The translations under genes were made by a program, and so were the position numbers. This document shows positions 50,014 to 60,138 of a DNA stretch of 64,000 bases, one piece after another. How positions within the stretch are numbered: position 1 is the first letter of the stretch; every line of letters starts with the position of its first letter. The DNA is taken from assembly GCA_036583965.1 (NCBI GenBank), contig JAZBQD010000015.1, forward strand, positions 23,713,310-23,777,309, read 5' to 3'. The notes beneath the pieces were generated by a model that saw nothing but the letters and a program-made list of their open reading frames with translations, had not been told where the DNA came from and did no database searches. Origin of the DNA: Prunella strophiata. Taxonomy: Eukaryota > Chordata > Aves > Passeriformes > Prunellidae.

Positions 50014-53000
50014 GAGGCCTGGGGAAAAGACAAGTTAACTCTTCTGATAAAGAAAAGAGGTTAATCTTACCTCAGAAAGATTTTCAGTATGTTCCATCCA
50101 ACTCCTCCTCTCTAAATTCAGGCACCTCTGTTAGTTATGTGGTGTCTGATTAGCAAAAGTATTTAGCAAGCTAATGTTCACTGTCCACAGCAGGAGGCTC
50201 ACACAGCTTGGCTGATGAGAAATGAACTGCCTGAAGCTAGCTTTTAATGGCAACTAATTTCCCATATTTGATACTCAGCTCAGCCAACTAATATCTAGCT
50301 CAACCGTGACAAGACAATCACAGTTCCTTTTGAAAATCCTTTAATCTGGGATGCAAACCAGTGTGCTCAAGGCTATAATGAACTTCTGAGATTATGTACT
50401 GGCTATTTTATAGGAGGTGTATTTTCTCTTTTCTTTTTGCTTTTCTGCCTCAGAAAGGCTTAAGAATACATATTTTCATAGTTTCCTGCTTTTATGCAAT
50501 TTTCTTGGTGCACAGAGATAATCTCCTCCTGAAAGTCAGCGACAAAAGTTTTAAAAGGACAAGTAAACATCTTTCCCGTCAGATAACCCAGAGGATGTGG
50601 CAGTTCACAACAGCACAACATCATAAGTGGCTTTTAAATCAACTGATCTTGTTATTCTGAAAGTGTTTTAAATATCTAACATGTTTTATACTGCGCTGGC
50701 TTGGGCTTTGACAAATCCCATTACTCTCTGTTACTCTATCTCATTACACAGTGAATTATTAAATAGAACACTTAACCTAATTAGATATTATTGTCATGAT
50801 ACATACAGACATCCTGAAACGAGTCATTCCTTTTTGTTGTTCTGACTAGTCCTTCAGTTGTTTTTTTATCTCTTCTGTGTCACTGGTGGGTTTTTTTCTT
50901 CCCCTAAGAAGCATCAAATCTCTGGTAGAAGAAAAGTTTTTTTGCTGTTTCTTTTTGGTTTCTGGGACATAACAATGCACAATGTGTAGATGCATGTTTG
51001 AAAGAGCATGTGTGTCTGTACATAGATGCACTACAAAGCCATACAACTAAAAATTATTCTGGGATGCAAACACAGTTTTTCTCCTCTAGCAGTGTGCACA
51101 CTTTACCTTAGTAAGATATGCTTAGCAATATTTTGGTTTTAGACTAGACTAAAAATTTTCATTCCAAAGACAATCATTCCAGGAAGGAGAAAAGTCTTCA
51201 GCCCTTCTATAAATTGGCTGACAACCCCAGCCTGTACCAGTCCAGTGCAGGGCCATAGAGCCTTTTCTCAAGCCTTCACTGATGGCAAAAGCATGCTTTC
51301 TCCTGGGATGTATGGGAAAATTCCTGGCTAGTAATTTCAGAGCATTATCAGACTAACCAAGCCAGGCTAGTACATTTTCTCAGTCTTTTCAAAATACAGT
51401 GCAGCCACGGCTGGCTAATTGGAAAAGATGCTTCCTATCATATAGTATACTTTTAAATTAACAGACTGTCACTTGTGGATCTGTTTCAGATAATTTCATT
51501 ATTTTTACAGCAAACTTTCAAAATAAAATATTTATTTTCCCCACTCATACTGTGCAAATCAGGTCAAAAATATTACTTGACATAGGCATAACTTGTGAGA
51601 GTTGCTTTGGCTATTTACCAAGCTGTCATGTTTATCTGTTCAGTGGCATCTCCCATATTTGGAAACATGACAAATGCTGTAGACAGTGTTATTGTTGTGG
51701 GAGGCAGTTATCCCATGTTTAATGATGCTAACTATAGAATATTCATTTTTCAGAAATGGCCCATGTGTATCTTCCATTCAAGTAGAACCCTCCAAAATGT
51801 ATTAACACACAGCTAATTCATGCTGTCTGAATACATCTCTGTGCTGAGGATGTCCTGGGACTAATGCAGTATCTTGGAGAATATCCCCATTGTCATTTGC
51901 TTTGTATGACACCACTGGCTCCTCTGTGCATCCTCCTTTTTTGTGCTGCCCACTGTAGATGAAATAGCCCAGTGGGTCATGTCCTTATTACATTTGTTTT
52001 ATGTTCTTTTTTGATAAACATTAGAAAATTTTGTATTTCTTGTTCTTTTACTCCCATATACATCCTCCTTCCACATCTATTCCTTTATTTTTTAGTTACG
52101 ATGCAATTGCAGTTCCACAGTCAAGACTGACCTTCATTTTTCCACATCAACACCTGAGTTAAATACTTTTGCTACTCACAACACGTGTCTTAGCAATCAC
52201 AACTCTGTGTGTTGTGAATATTCACAACATTTCAATGTATTTTATGTTGAAGAGGAGAGAGATGCTGAAACATTCATCAAATAAGAAGAGAAAATATAAA
52301 ATGGTGGCTACTGTCTGAGTCAATGAGCTGTTTGTGTTCTTATAACTACTGTTCTCAGCAGTATGTATAAAAGTGAGATTACTGGATTACTTTAGCTATT
52401 TTATGAGTTAAATTAGAAACTGATGTGCCTGACATTAAGACTCTTACTAGACACTGTTACTTGATGCTGCTTGACAAGTATCATCTCAATGTGGATGAGC
52501 TGGTTTCAAAACGACCAAAAGTAAGTATTGCCAATTCCAAAATCTGAAAATCTGCACATCTTAAAAGTGTTTCACTCAGTTGATATCAGAAAACTACCTT
52601 CAAGAATGATGGTATGGATGAGGTAGATTTTTTTGATATACCATTGAATATCTGAGATGCATCAGCATACCTACCCAGAACTTGCTGAGACAAGTTGTTT
52701 TACAATCCTGTCAATATCCACAGAAATTCAAGCCCAAAATTTGCCAGGAATTCAAGAGAAATATCAATGGTATTGCAAAAAAGTGTGCCCTCTATAAGTC
52801 TTTATTTTAAATGGGGTATTTCTGAAGTAAAAAGAGATTCCTAGTGGGTTTTTGATGGTACATATGCAATTGTGTTGTATTGGGGGAAACACTGTGTTTA
52901 GAGGACTTTCTGAATGTAAATCCAAGGGTTCCAAAATTAGAAGAAAGAAGATAAGTAGATGGAGGTTTAGGAGAGAGGGATTAGTAGAATGGGTGTCCAT

Positions 53001-53482
53001 CTATGAACTCTCAACCAGAGCCCTTGTGAAAGAGCACAGTCTGTACTCAAATGATCCCATATACTTTCCAAAGAACTCTTGTCTCATTCAGTTCATGGAA
53101 GAGGGGATGTGTTATATCTGTGAGGGAAGAAGTTTATTACCTGCAGGATCTTTGCTTTCTTTGTGACTACTGTAAGGTTACTCTCAGTGATTCAGGCAGG
53201 ATATCAGGAAAAGAGATGGGCAATGTCAGAGAATCCCCAGAAAAGTGGATTCTCTCCCTCATTCCACTATCAAATTCTGGTGTGATGCTGGACAGTCATT
53301 TGGATTGGCCAGTAATTGCATGTTCCTCTATTTGAAAGCGCTTTAGACGAGAATTTCTACATAAAAAGTGCCAAGCACTTCTGACTGCAGTAAAATTCTT
53401 GAGTGTATATGACTACATTATGCTAAGTACTCTAAAAGATTAATTCCTAGACATCCTAAAGTGGGCACCTAAAATTAATGGG

Positions 53483-53483
<1 letters not shown>
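37481..53483. other. long non-coding stretch, nothing clearly recognisable
   Basis: Sixteen kilobases hold no supportable gene. They contain a 14-bp palindrome ATGGATATATCCAT at 39801-39814, a 12-bp tandem near 47942-47968 (GAGATGCTTTTG-type unit), and a T28 run at 49982-50009. Splice-like pairs occur at 40684/40897 (strong donor AAAG|GTAAGTAT) and 42775/42870 (see findings). GC-richer patches at about 42800-43200, 45310-45870 and 46390-46720 carry overlapping frames of up to 143 codons on both strands, none resembling a family. Some of this could be exons of a long non-coding RNA, but nothing proves it. Confidence 0.45.
49982..50009. repeat. poly(T) run, 28 bases
   Basis: This is an uninterrupted T28. 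The bases that follow on the plus strand were read as a possible antisense processed copy, but no known gene or SINE was recognised. It is treated as a simple repeat. Confidence 0.95.

Positions 53484-53515
<32 letters not shown>
53484..53515. repeat. poly(T) run, 32 bases, abutting a MIR remnant
   Basis: This is an uninterrupted T32 placed directly to the left of the MIR-like sequence. MIR elements do not end in long A tails, so the run is more likely an independent microsatellite expansion than part of the SINE. Confidence 0.95.
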
Positions 53516-53520
<5 letters not shown>

Positions 53521-53523
<3 letters not shown>

Positions 53524-53662
53524 CATCTTAATCTCTTTGCATTCCTCACTAGTCAAATGAGATAATTATACCTCTCTCCATCATCAGGTTGTTATAGTAG
53601 ATAAAGTCATAAAAGGTTTTGAACCAGGTAGGTGTTACAGTGGTGAGTGCTTTGAAGAAGAC
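53521..53662 (-). mobile_element. ancient MIR-type SINE remnant, antisense
   Basis: Read on the plus strand it follows the reverse complement of the amniote MIR core and tail. CTTAATCTCTTTGCATTCCTC matches 'ttaaTCTCTnTGcnTCagttt'. TCAAATGAGATAATTATACCTC matches 'taaAATGgGATAATaaTAcnTc'. AGGTTGTTATAGTAGATAAAG matches 'agGgTTGTtgTgagGATaAAt'. GTTACAGTGGTGAGTGC then corresponds to the 'ctacggtgatgagnGcca' stretch seen in sauropsid copies. The order and spacing agree over about 140 bases despite heavy divergence. MIRs are tRNA-derived SINEs that were active before amniote radiation, so this is a fossil, sometimes exapted as a regulatory element. The match is from recall of the consensus; a repeat search would settle the subfamily. 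Confidence 0.6.
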
Positions 53663-56434
53663 TTGCAGCAAAATGTCCTGTATTCAGTACCAGGATTGGA
53701 TGTGGTGTGTGGGAAAGGGCCTTCCCCTGACAGGACTAGAACCCAAAGTGATCCAGCATATGGTGAGAATTATCTGAACACCCTGTGAACACCCAGTGAA
53801 AGCAGTGGTGTGCCTCAGCACCAGGATCTGTCAAATCAGGACTGCTTCATGTCTTCTGCCTCTCAGCCAGGGTCAAGCCTCAGTGGAGATTTTTGCTCTT
53901 GCCTTAGTTCTCTGCCAGGTAATAATGAATGAGTTCTGAAGGTTTTCTTCTAAAGGAGTCAGTAAAAAGTATCCAGATGCGCACTCATAAAAAAGCCCCC
54001 AAACCCACACAAAGTACAGACTGTGATGTCTCACTCATCCTTGAGAAATTTTGGTTGAAACTAGTTGGTACATTTAAAGCACTGTGGTCATCAAAGCCTT
54101 GATGTCAAAGGAAGTGTAAAAATAATTTGTGGGGGTAGACAGGTACCTGAGCACTTGTATTAGGGTGGCAGCTGAACCATGTTTCTCCTGTTTCATAGTG
54201 ACTTAAAGCTTTATACTCTTCTAATAGGCTGTTTCACACCAAACCCTATTTTAGAAAGGGAACTAAAATATCAGCTATGTTAAATAGCCTGACAGACCCA
54301 CTGCATGGAGAAACAGGAAGCCTGAAGTCCTAATATGAGCATCACAGGTCTTGTCAGGCTTGAGCCAGCCTTCAGGGAAGAGAACAGTTTGTTACCCTTT
54401 CTGTGAGTCCTCTCCTGAAAGAGGATGGTGTTGGGTTGTGAGATAAAAGGCTCATGACCTGAAGGATCCCAGAAACTACACAGGCAGATGGAGGAGCTTC
54501 CATACCCTGGTCAGGGACATGAACCACTGCCCCTGTTTTCAAATTAAACTCTGTTTTGAACTATTTTCCTGAGTAAGGGACATTAAGGAACACTGGTCCA
54601 ACAGCTGGAGGTATACCAAAGGACACAGGGTTCTGGGCACCTGGGGATGCCAGCAAGTGGAGAGGCCAGAGCCCATGTGCACTGCCTGGGTGCCTGTGTA
54701 CCAGTATGGATTGCTACCAAATATCAAACTGGACTTGGTGGCTAGAAAGGCAGGCAGGGACCAGAGGGTCTGCCAGTTCTCCACCAGCAACTGAAGGGGC
54801 TGCCTTAGGAGCCCATGTGTCTGGGGAGATGGGAGGTCCAGGGACAGTTTTGGGGCAGACAAAGTGTTTAGAGACAGCTAGTAGAAGCACCCATATGTTG
54901 TGTATATAGGTATACATTTTTCCCATTAGCAGCTGTCATGCTGATCAGCTAGAGAGGGGAACAGGATGAGGCCACGGTGCTGTTTGTGCTTGCAAGGGCT
55001 GTGTTCTCCATCTGTGTGGGTCCACGAGGCTGGTCACAGGTACAAAAGTACGTGTGTGCACATGGGGTGTGTGTGAGCCTGGGGGAGTGCGCGCTCAGCC
55101 CCACTGCCGGCGGATCCGGGGGCTACAGGAGCTGCAGCAGCCTCCCCTCTGCTGGGCTGCTGGGCATGACAACCCCTGACAGATGGGCCCTCCTCTGCCA
55201 GAAGGTTTCAAACCTGTCTCCTGAACAACTAAGGAATTCTGCTCAGGAATAGTAGGTTTGCTTCCAGGATGTAAAGAACGATCATCTAATGGCTACAGAT
55301 CCTCTTGTATCTCTTCCTCTGAACCTGTCCCCTGCCATAGCCTCACCTGCTGGATAATCACTCCTCTCTTGGGAACGGCAGGCAGCACTCAGCAGCTCTG
55401 TTTCAATAACACATTCACTACACAAAACAGAAAACACCGCTGCATGGCTTCTTCCCTTTGTGAGAATACTGATAATACTTCCCTGCTCCGTACCGTTCCT
55501 CCTCCCTTACAGTTTTTCTCCCTGAAAGCTTTCCTGGGAGGACAGTTAGCTGGAAGGAGAGGTTGTTGCTGGGTTATCTCTCCTAGGCTAGCTAACAAGA
55601 GTGTCAAATGACTTCCATGTTCCTGAGCAATAAGACTTTGCCAGACACAGATATTTCTGCTGTTTCATAAACAGTTATATAGCCAGCTTGAAGGAGGATG
55701 TTATTATAGCAGAGCAATTTGGGGGTGGGTGAGAGGGGTGAACTGAACATATAGGCACATGAATTTTAAGACAAGAACAGCATACTGCAAGGAGTGTTCC
55801 ACCAGCTTGATAATAGCTCGTCAGCTGGGGCTGATGAGGTGCATGTTTCCTGTGAAGTCCTAGATTGGCCCTTCACTGCCTGTAGCCTGCAGTGTGCTGG
55901 CTATCCCCTGATCTCATATTCCTCCCAAGCACACCAAGGATATCTATTTACACATTTTCACTCAATGAATTACAATCTCATTTATCTCTACTTATCTCAT
56001 GATTCAAGAAATGAATGATGTGTCAGGGCAGATGTATCAAAACTGAGGTCTTTAACTCTTAGGTCCTGTCATGGCTGGTCCTTGGAGCTTGTTTGGAGGA
56101 TTGGGCTCTCCTTGGGTACCACATTTCTTACAAAGGAGCCTTAAAACTACTAATCAAACTGTTTACTGTGTAGAAACTATTTGTTAGGAGGAAAAAAAAA
56201 ACAAACAGGCTTTTTATTGTAATGCAATTTTTTTGAGAAAATCATCCTACTTAGAATTAGATAATACTTAGTTGATAAAAATCTTCTATCAGGCATTTTG
56301 CCATGCTTTGTTGTTAAATCTTCCTCACAAATTACTTGGTCCCAGAGTTGTGAAGCTCTGTGGTTTACTGTAAACATATTACTGCTAAGAAATGAATACA
56401 GAGGTCTTTTTTTTAATTCTATTTTTTTAAGTAG

Positions 56435-56558
56435 AAGCAGTGCAGCTGTTGATCAATTTTTTGACATGAAGAATGGTGATGTCAGTGACCTGACAGGAAC
56501 AAAAACTGACCACAGGAGATGGAAGAGGAGTAGATCCAGACAGGGAAATAACCCACCG
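56435..56558 (+). CDS. possible internal coding exon, product unknown
   Basis: A pyrimidine-rich tract and AG (TCTATTTTTTTAAGTAG, AG at 56433-56434, or the following CAG at 56438-56440) precede an open block that ends at a donor CACCG|GTAATA (GT at 56559-56560). In the frame that ends on a codon boundary, the block encodes about 40 residues. It opens with AAVDQFFDMKNGDVSDLTG and ends in an Arg-rich stretch (RRWKRSRSRQ). The last part could be read as a basic nuclear-localisation-like segment. The polypyrimidine tract is interrupted and the donor is only fair. I recognise no protein, and the frame stays open on both sides (56298-56606), so this may be chance. Confidence 0.17.
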
Positions 56559-58277
56559 GTAATACAGTGTTTAGAAAAAAAGCACAGGGGCAAAAGGTGC
56601 AATTAAAAGAATCAGGGAGACAGGAGGAGGAGGTGGCTCTAGATTGTGAAATCCTGCGCTTGAGAATTGAAACCTGCTACACCTCAAATTTCTACTGTGT
56701 TTTTCTGTCTTATATGGAAATGTTGAATTTGGTTAAGCAGGTTTTTTTTGCTGAATATAAAATAATTTGTCTCAGACTAGATAGCAGGGGGCAGGATTTA
56801 TCTGACATAAATGGCTCTCACTTCATACTTGCTGAGAAGCTGCTCCAACACCCTTTGTTCTCTGTATATGAAGCAGAACTGCTGAAACATGTCAACAGTT
56901 CAGTGCTTTATCGCAGTGCTCTTGGTTAGGCTCTCTTCATCTTCTGCTTTTGCATCATATTGCTTTGTATTCCTTTTCTTGCCGTTTTGTCAGAGAGGTG
57001 GCTACATTTCATTGGTGGTGTATGTGCAACTTGTAGTCTTTGGGAAAAATAATAAAGAAGCAAACTGACACTTATACTGTAAATGCCTGGAATTAATTCT
57101 GGGAAAGAATAATCTTTCGAAGCAGAAACACTACATGAATGTCAAATTGTCAGACACTCAAAATTTCTTTCTATACTGCCTTGGCATCTGTGTTGATAGT
57201 TTTTTTTCTTTGCCCTTTCCTTAGGTACATTAGTACCACCACATAGAACTGCAAGTTCACTATGGCTGGATGCAGAGAAAATGTATCTGCATCCCTGCAG
57301 GTGGATGTTGAAATGCTGTGTTGGGCTGGTGAAAAGCAATTTTGCTACACAGCAAATATCTAGTTTTACTTAAGTTTTTTTATTTTCTTCTCCTCTGCTC
57401 TGAAAAACTGTCTCTCAGACTTCAGAAAACAGTGCTGGATTCTCTAACATTGAATGAATTTCATTGTTGTAGCTACACTGGTTTCAAAGTGGGTACTCCT
57501 GACATACTGTCCTTCAGTGAGAGTAGAGGTGAGGCCACGATTCTGAGTGTATTTCATGTTAAGTGTCTCTGGTAGAGTATCACAAAGGCAGTTTTCTAAT
57601 GTCTGTTTCTTCTAAATAATTAATCTAGAAGTCTGTATGCCCTGGCTCTAGTAATACCACTCTACTTGTGTTTGCCATTATTTATGATTTATGTTAACTT
57701 CATTTTTCAGTCAAATAAAAATCCATATTTTGTGTGCACCCAAGTCAGATGTTTCTGGGAGAATAGGGTCTTTGATAACACTGAGGGAAAAATTTAATTG
57801 TACCCCCACCCCCACATCATTTACATAACTCAGATTGATGAGATAGGAAGGAAAGTGTTTACAATGCAAGAAGATAGGAATTTGGGGATTTAAATAGGAA
57901 GCAAATCGAAATGAGCTGTCTGAGGTAATTATGGAACACATACTTCATATGTTTTCATTAGATATTGCTATTATACTACACCAGGCAAAGGAGTTTGATT
58001 AAACTACAGCTCAGTATATAAATTTATGCATAAATTACCCAGAAATCAGTTAGTTCATTATCTTTCAGGAACTCAGCAGGGGACTGAGCAAAAGTTTAGG
58101 TCCACTGGGACAAATAATTTGAGCAAGAATAAAACCTGTGTTAGGTAGGAAGAAAAAACACAGGCAAGGTCCATGAGATGGAGCATGATGAGAAGTTAAT
58201 TTAATGCCTGTGCAAAGCTCAGGAAGGGAGAACAGCCCAGGGCCGGGCAGGGTTTACCCACAGCTCCTGTGAGACCA

Positions 58278-58323
58278 CACTAATGCCTGGAGAAGGGGCA
58301 CTTCCCACTAATGCCTGGAGAAG
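58278..58323. repeat. 18-bp direct repeat, two copies, 28-bp period
   Basis: CACTAATGCCTGGAGAAG occurs at 58278-58295 and again, identically, at 58306-58323, separated by 10 bases. It looks like a local slippage or small tandem duplication. No function is evident. Confidence 0.9.
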
Positions 58324-59714
58324 ACAGTCCCCATCCCCTTCAGTGCAGGTGACAACTTTATCCTTTCTGATTGTTAATGGCACTTCAGCTTGGTTTCACC
58401 ACTGGTTTGCTCATGGAAGGGGGCTCAACAAATATCAGGCAGCTAAATTACTTTCTGATTTAACCTCCAGCCTCTAGCATGGTGATTTTCTTTTATGTGA
58501 AGGAAATATTTTTTCAGATATTCTTAGTTCTTACTTTGACAGTACGCTGATTTTTGAAAACATTGTGTGCAGGAATTCAGGAAGGATCACAGCTGAAATC
58601 CATTACCAGGTTACCCTCAGTCTTGAGCCAGCTTTTGACCATCTGTATGTTGATGGGAAGGAACCATGGGATGAAAGTGATGCTGTCAGGACTATCTGTG
58701 ACAAGCAATCAGGATACAATCTCCACACACCCTCTGAGCAATAAAATCTGTGATAAATATTACCTAGTGTATTTTAAATTGGTTTTATTCTTCAGGCCAG
58801 ACTCTGTCATTTAAGGAAATGAGTGTTCATAAGAACATAGTATCAGCCATTTGGTGAGAGAAACTATCACAAAACACTCTGCATTAACCTTTTGTGTAAT
58901 TGTAGTGGGTGTGTGAATACACTTCAGGTCTGCATGTAAGCATCTGATTGATAGAAACTGTGGCTCTCACAAATATACATATTATTTTTTTTTTTTTTTT
59001 GCATTTGTTGAAGCAGACTGGACAGAATTTCTCCAGCTTCTCCTTACATAAAATGATGCTCTAACACTTCTGTCTCTAATGAGGGTACAGATTTAGTACT
59101 TGTGTTCAGGACTTGTGGTATGATCTCATTGAAATGCCTTTCTAGGATTTTTCTCTCAAGCCTATTTATACTTTTCTACATTATTTTTAATAGATGTAAC
59201 AAATACTGCTAAACAGCTTAGCTTTTAACTGATAACTCTGTTTTAGACTCCTCCCCCCTTCCTATTCCTGCTGAGGATGCTTGTTCCCTTTTAGCCCTTC
59301 ATCTCTTTAAATTTCTTTACAATCAATTACATGACACTGATCTGTCTATCTCACTCTCTGTCTGTAGTATATCAGCACCAGCTCCAACTGTAATCCACTC
59401 TGCCTTGTTATTGACTGCCTCTCTCCAAGCCTGGTATCATCAAATACCACTGCCTGACTAAACAACCTTTTAATAAATAAACACAACAACCTTGGCCCTA
59501 ATAATAAAGCTTCTGACTCTCTGATAATCCTCTTTCCCATTAAATCACTCTGAAGTTCAATATTCTTTCTATATTCCCTGCCAGTACATTTTATTACACT
59601 GAGCACTTTTGGGGGAACTGTGTTACAAAAATGGTTCCTTTACCACCATGATCTCCTGTCAGCAGATGCCATGTGGTGAGCTTGTTAACTCTCTCAGAAT
59701 TTTGACTGGTATTT

Positions 59715-60090
59715 CATAGCTTTATACATTTTCACATCAGAAGGGACATCTCACTTGACTGTCAGTACAACCTGAGCTAGAGTTTTATCCAGTCATTCTT
59801 AGGTTGAATAGATGACTCATTGTTTTGCAGAGTATCTCTTAAGAAGAATTCTAGTCTTGAATTCAAGCAGTAAGAGTTGTCCACAGCCACTGGTCATTTA
59901 TTCTTGGCAGTTAATTAATATTGCCATGAAAAATATTCACTTTTGAGTTTGCTGTTTGAATCTAGCTTGAATTTGACTGTTGTCAGCCTCCAGGCACTGC
60001 ATCCTGTTATGTTTCTGTGTTCAAGATTAAACAACTTAATGCCCTCAGTAATTTTCTCTTGCAAGCTATGGAGAGTTCATTTCAGATTCC
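59715..60090 (-). mobile_element. ancient CR1-like LINE 3' region, antisense, decayed
   Basis: On the plus strand, ordered blocks resemble the reverse complement of the 3' part of a CR1-like element common in turtles and other sauropsids. CAGAAGGGACATCTCACTTG matches 'cagaagggaccattgtgatca'. CAGAGTATCTCTTAAGAAG matches 'agagcatatcttttagaaa'. CTAGTCTTGAATTCAAG matches 'ccaatcttgatttaaa'. TTAATTAATATTGCCATG matches 'ttaattaccctcactgtt'. GAATCTAGCTTGAATTTGAC and CACTGCATCCTGTTATG match the next blocks. Divergence is high and the right edge is lost in a CCTC simple repeat at 60101-60120. It has no coding capacity. The comparison is from memory, so family assignment is tentative; the collinearity is what supports it. 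Confidence 0.5.
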
Positions 60091-60100
60091 AAGTAGTCTG

Positions 60101-60126
60101 CTCCCTCCCTCCCTCCTTCCCTTACT
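60101..60126. repeat. (CCTC)n short simple repeat
   Basis: About five units of CTCC/CCTC are followed by a pyrimidine-rich continuation to about 60138. It is short and imperfect. Confidence 0.85.
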
Positions 60127-60138
60127 TCTCTCCCTCCA

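Larger units (their letters stand above)
53663..59714. other. non-coding stretch with a GC-richer patch and a candidate exon
   Basis: No complete gene was seen. From about 54500 to 55620 the DNA is GC-richer, with frames of 67-117 codons on both strands and a tight CpG cluster at 55090-55118. An 18-bp direct repeat (CACTAATGCCTGGAGAAG, period 28) lies at 58278-58295 and 58306-58323. A T16 run sits at 58985-59000. A frame of 120 codons at 56567-56929 follows the candidate exon at 56435-56558 but is itself not recognised. Confidence 0.5.
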
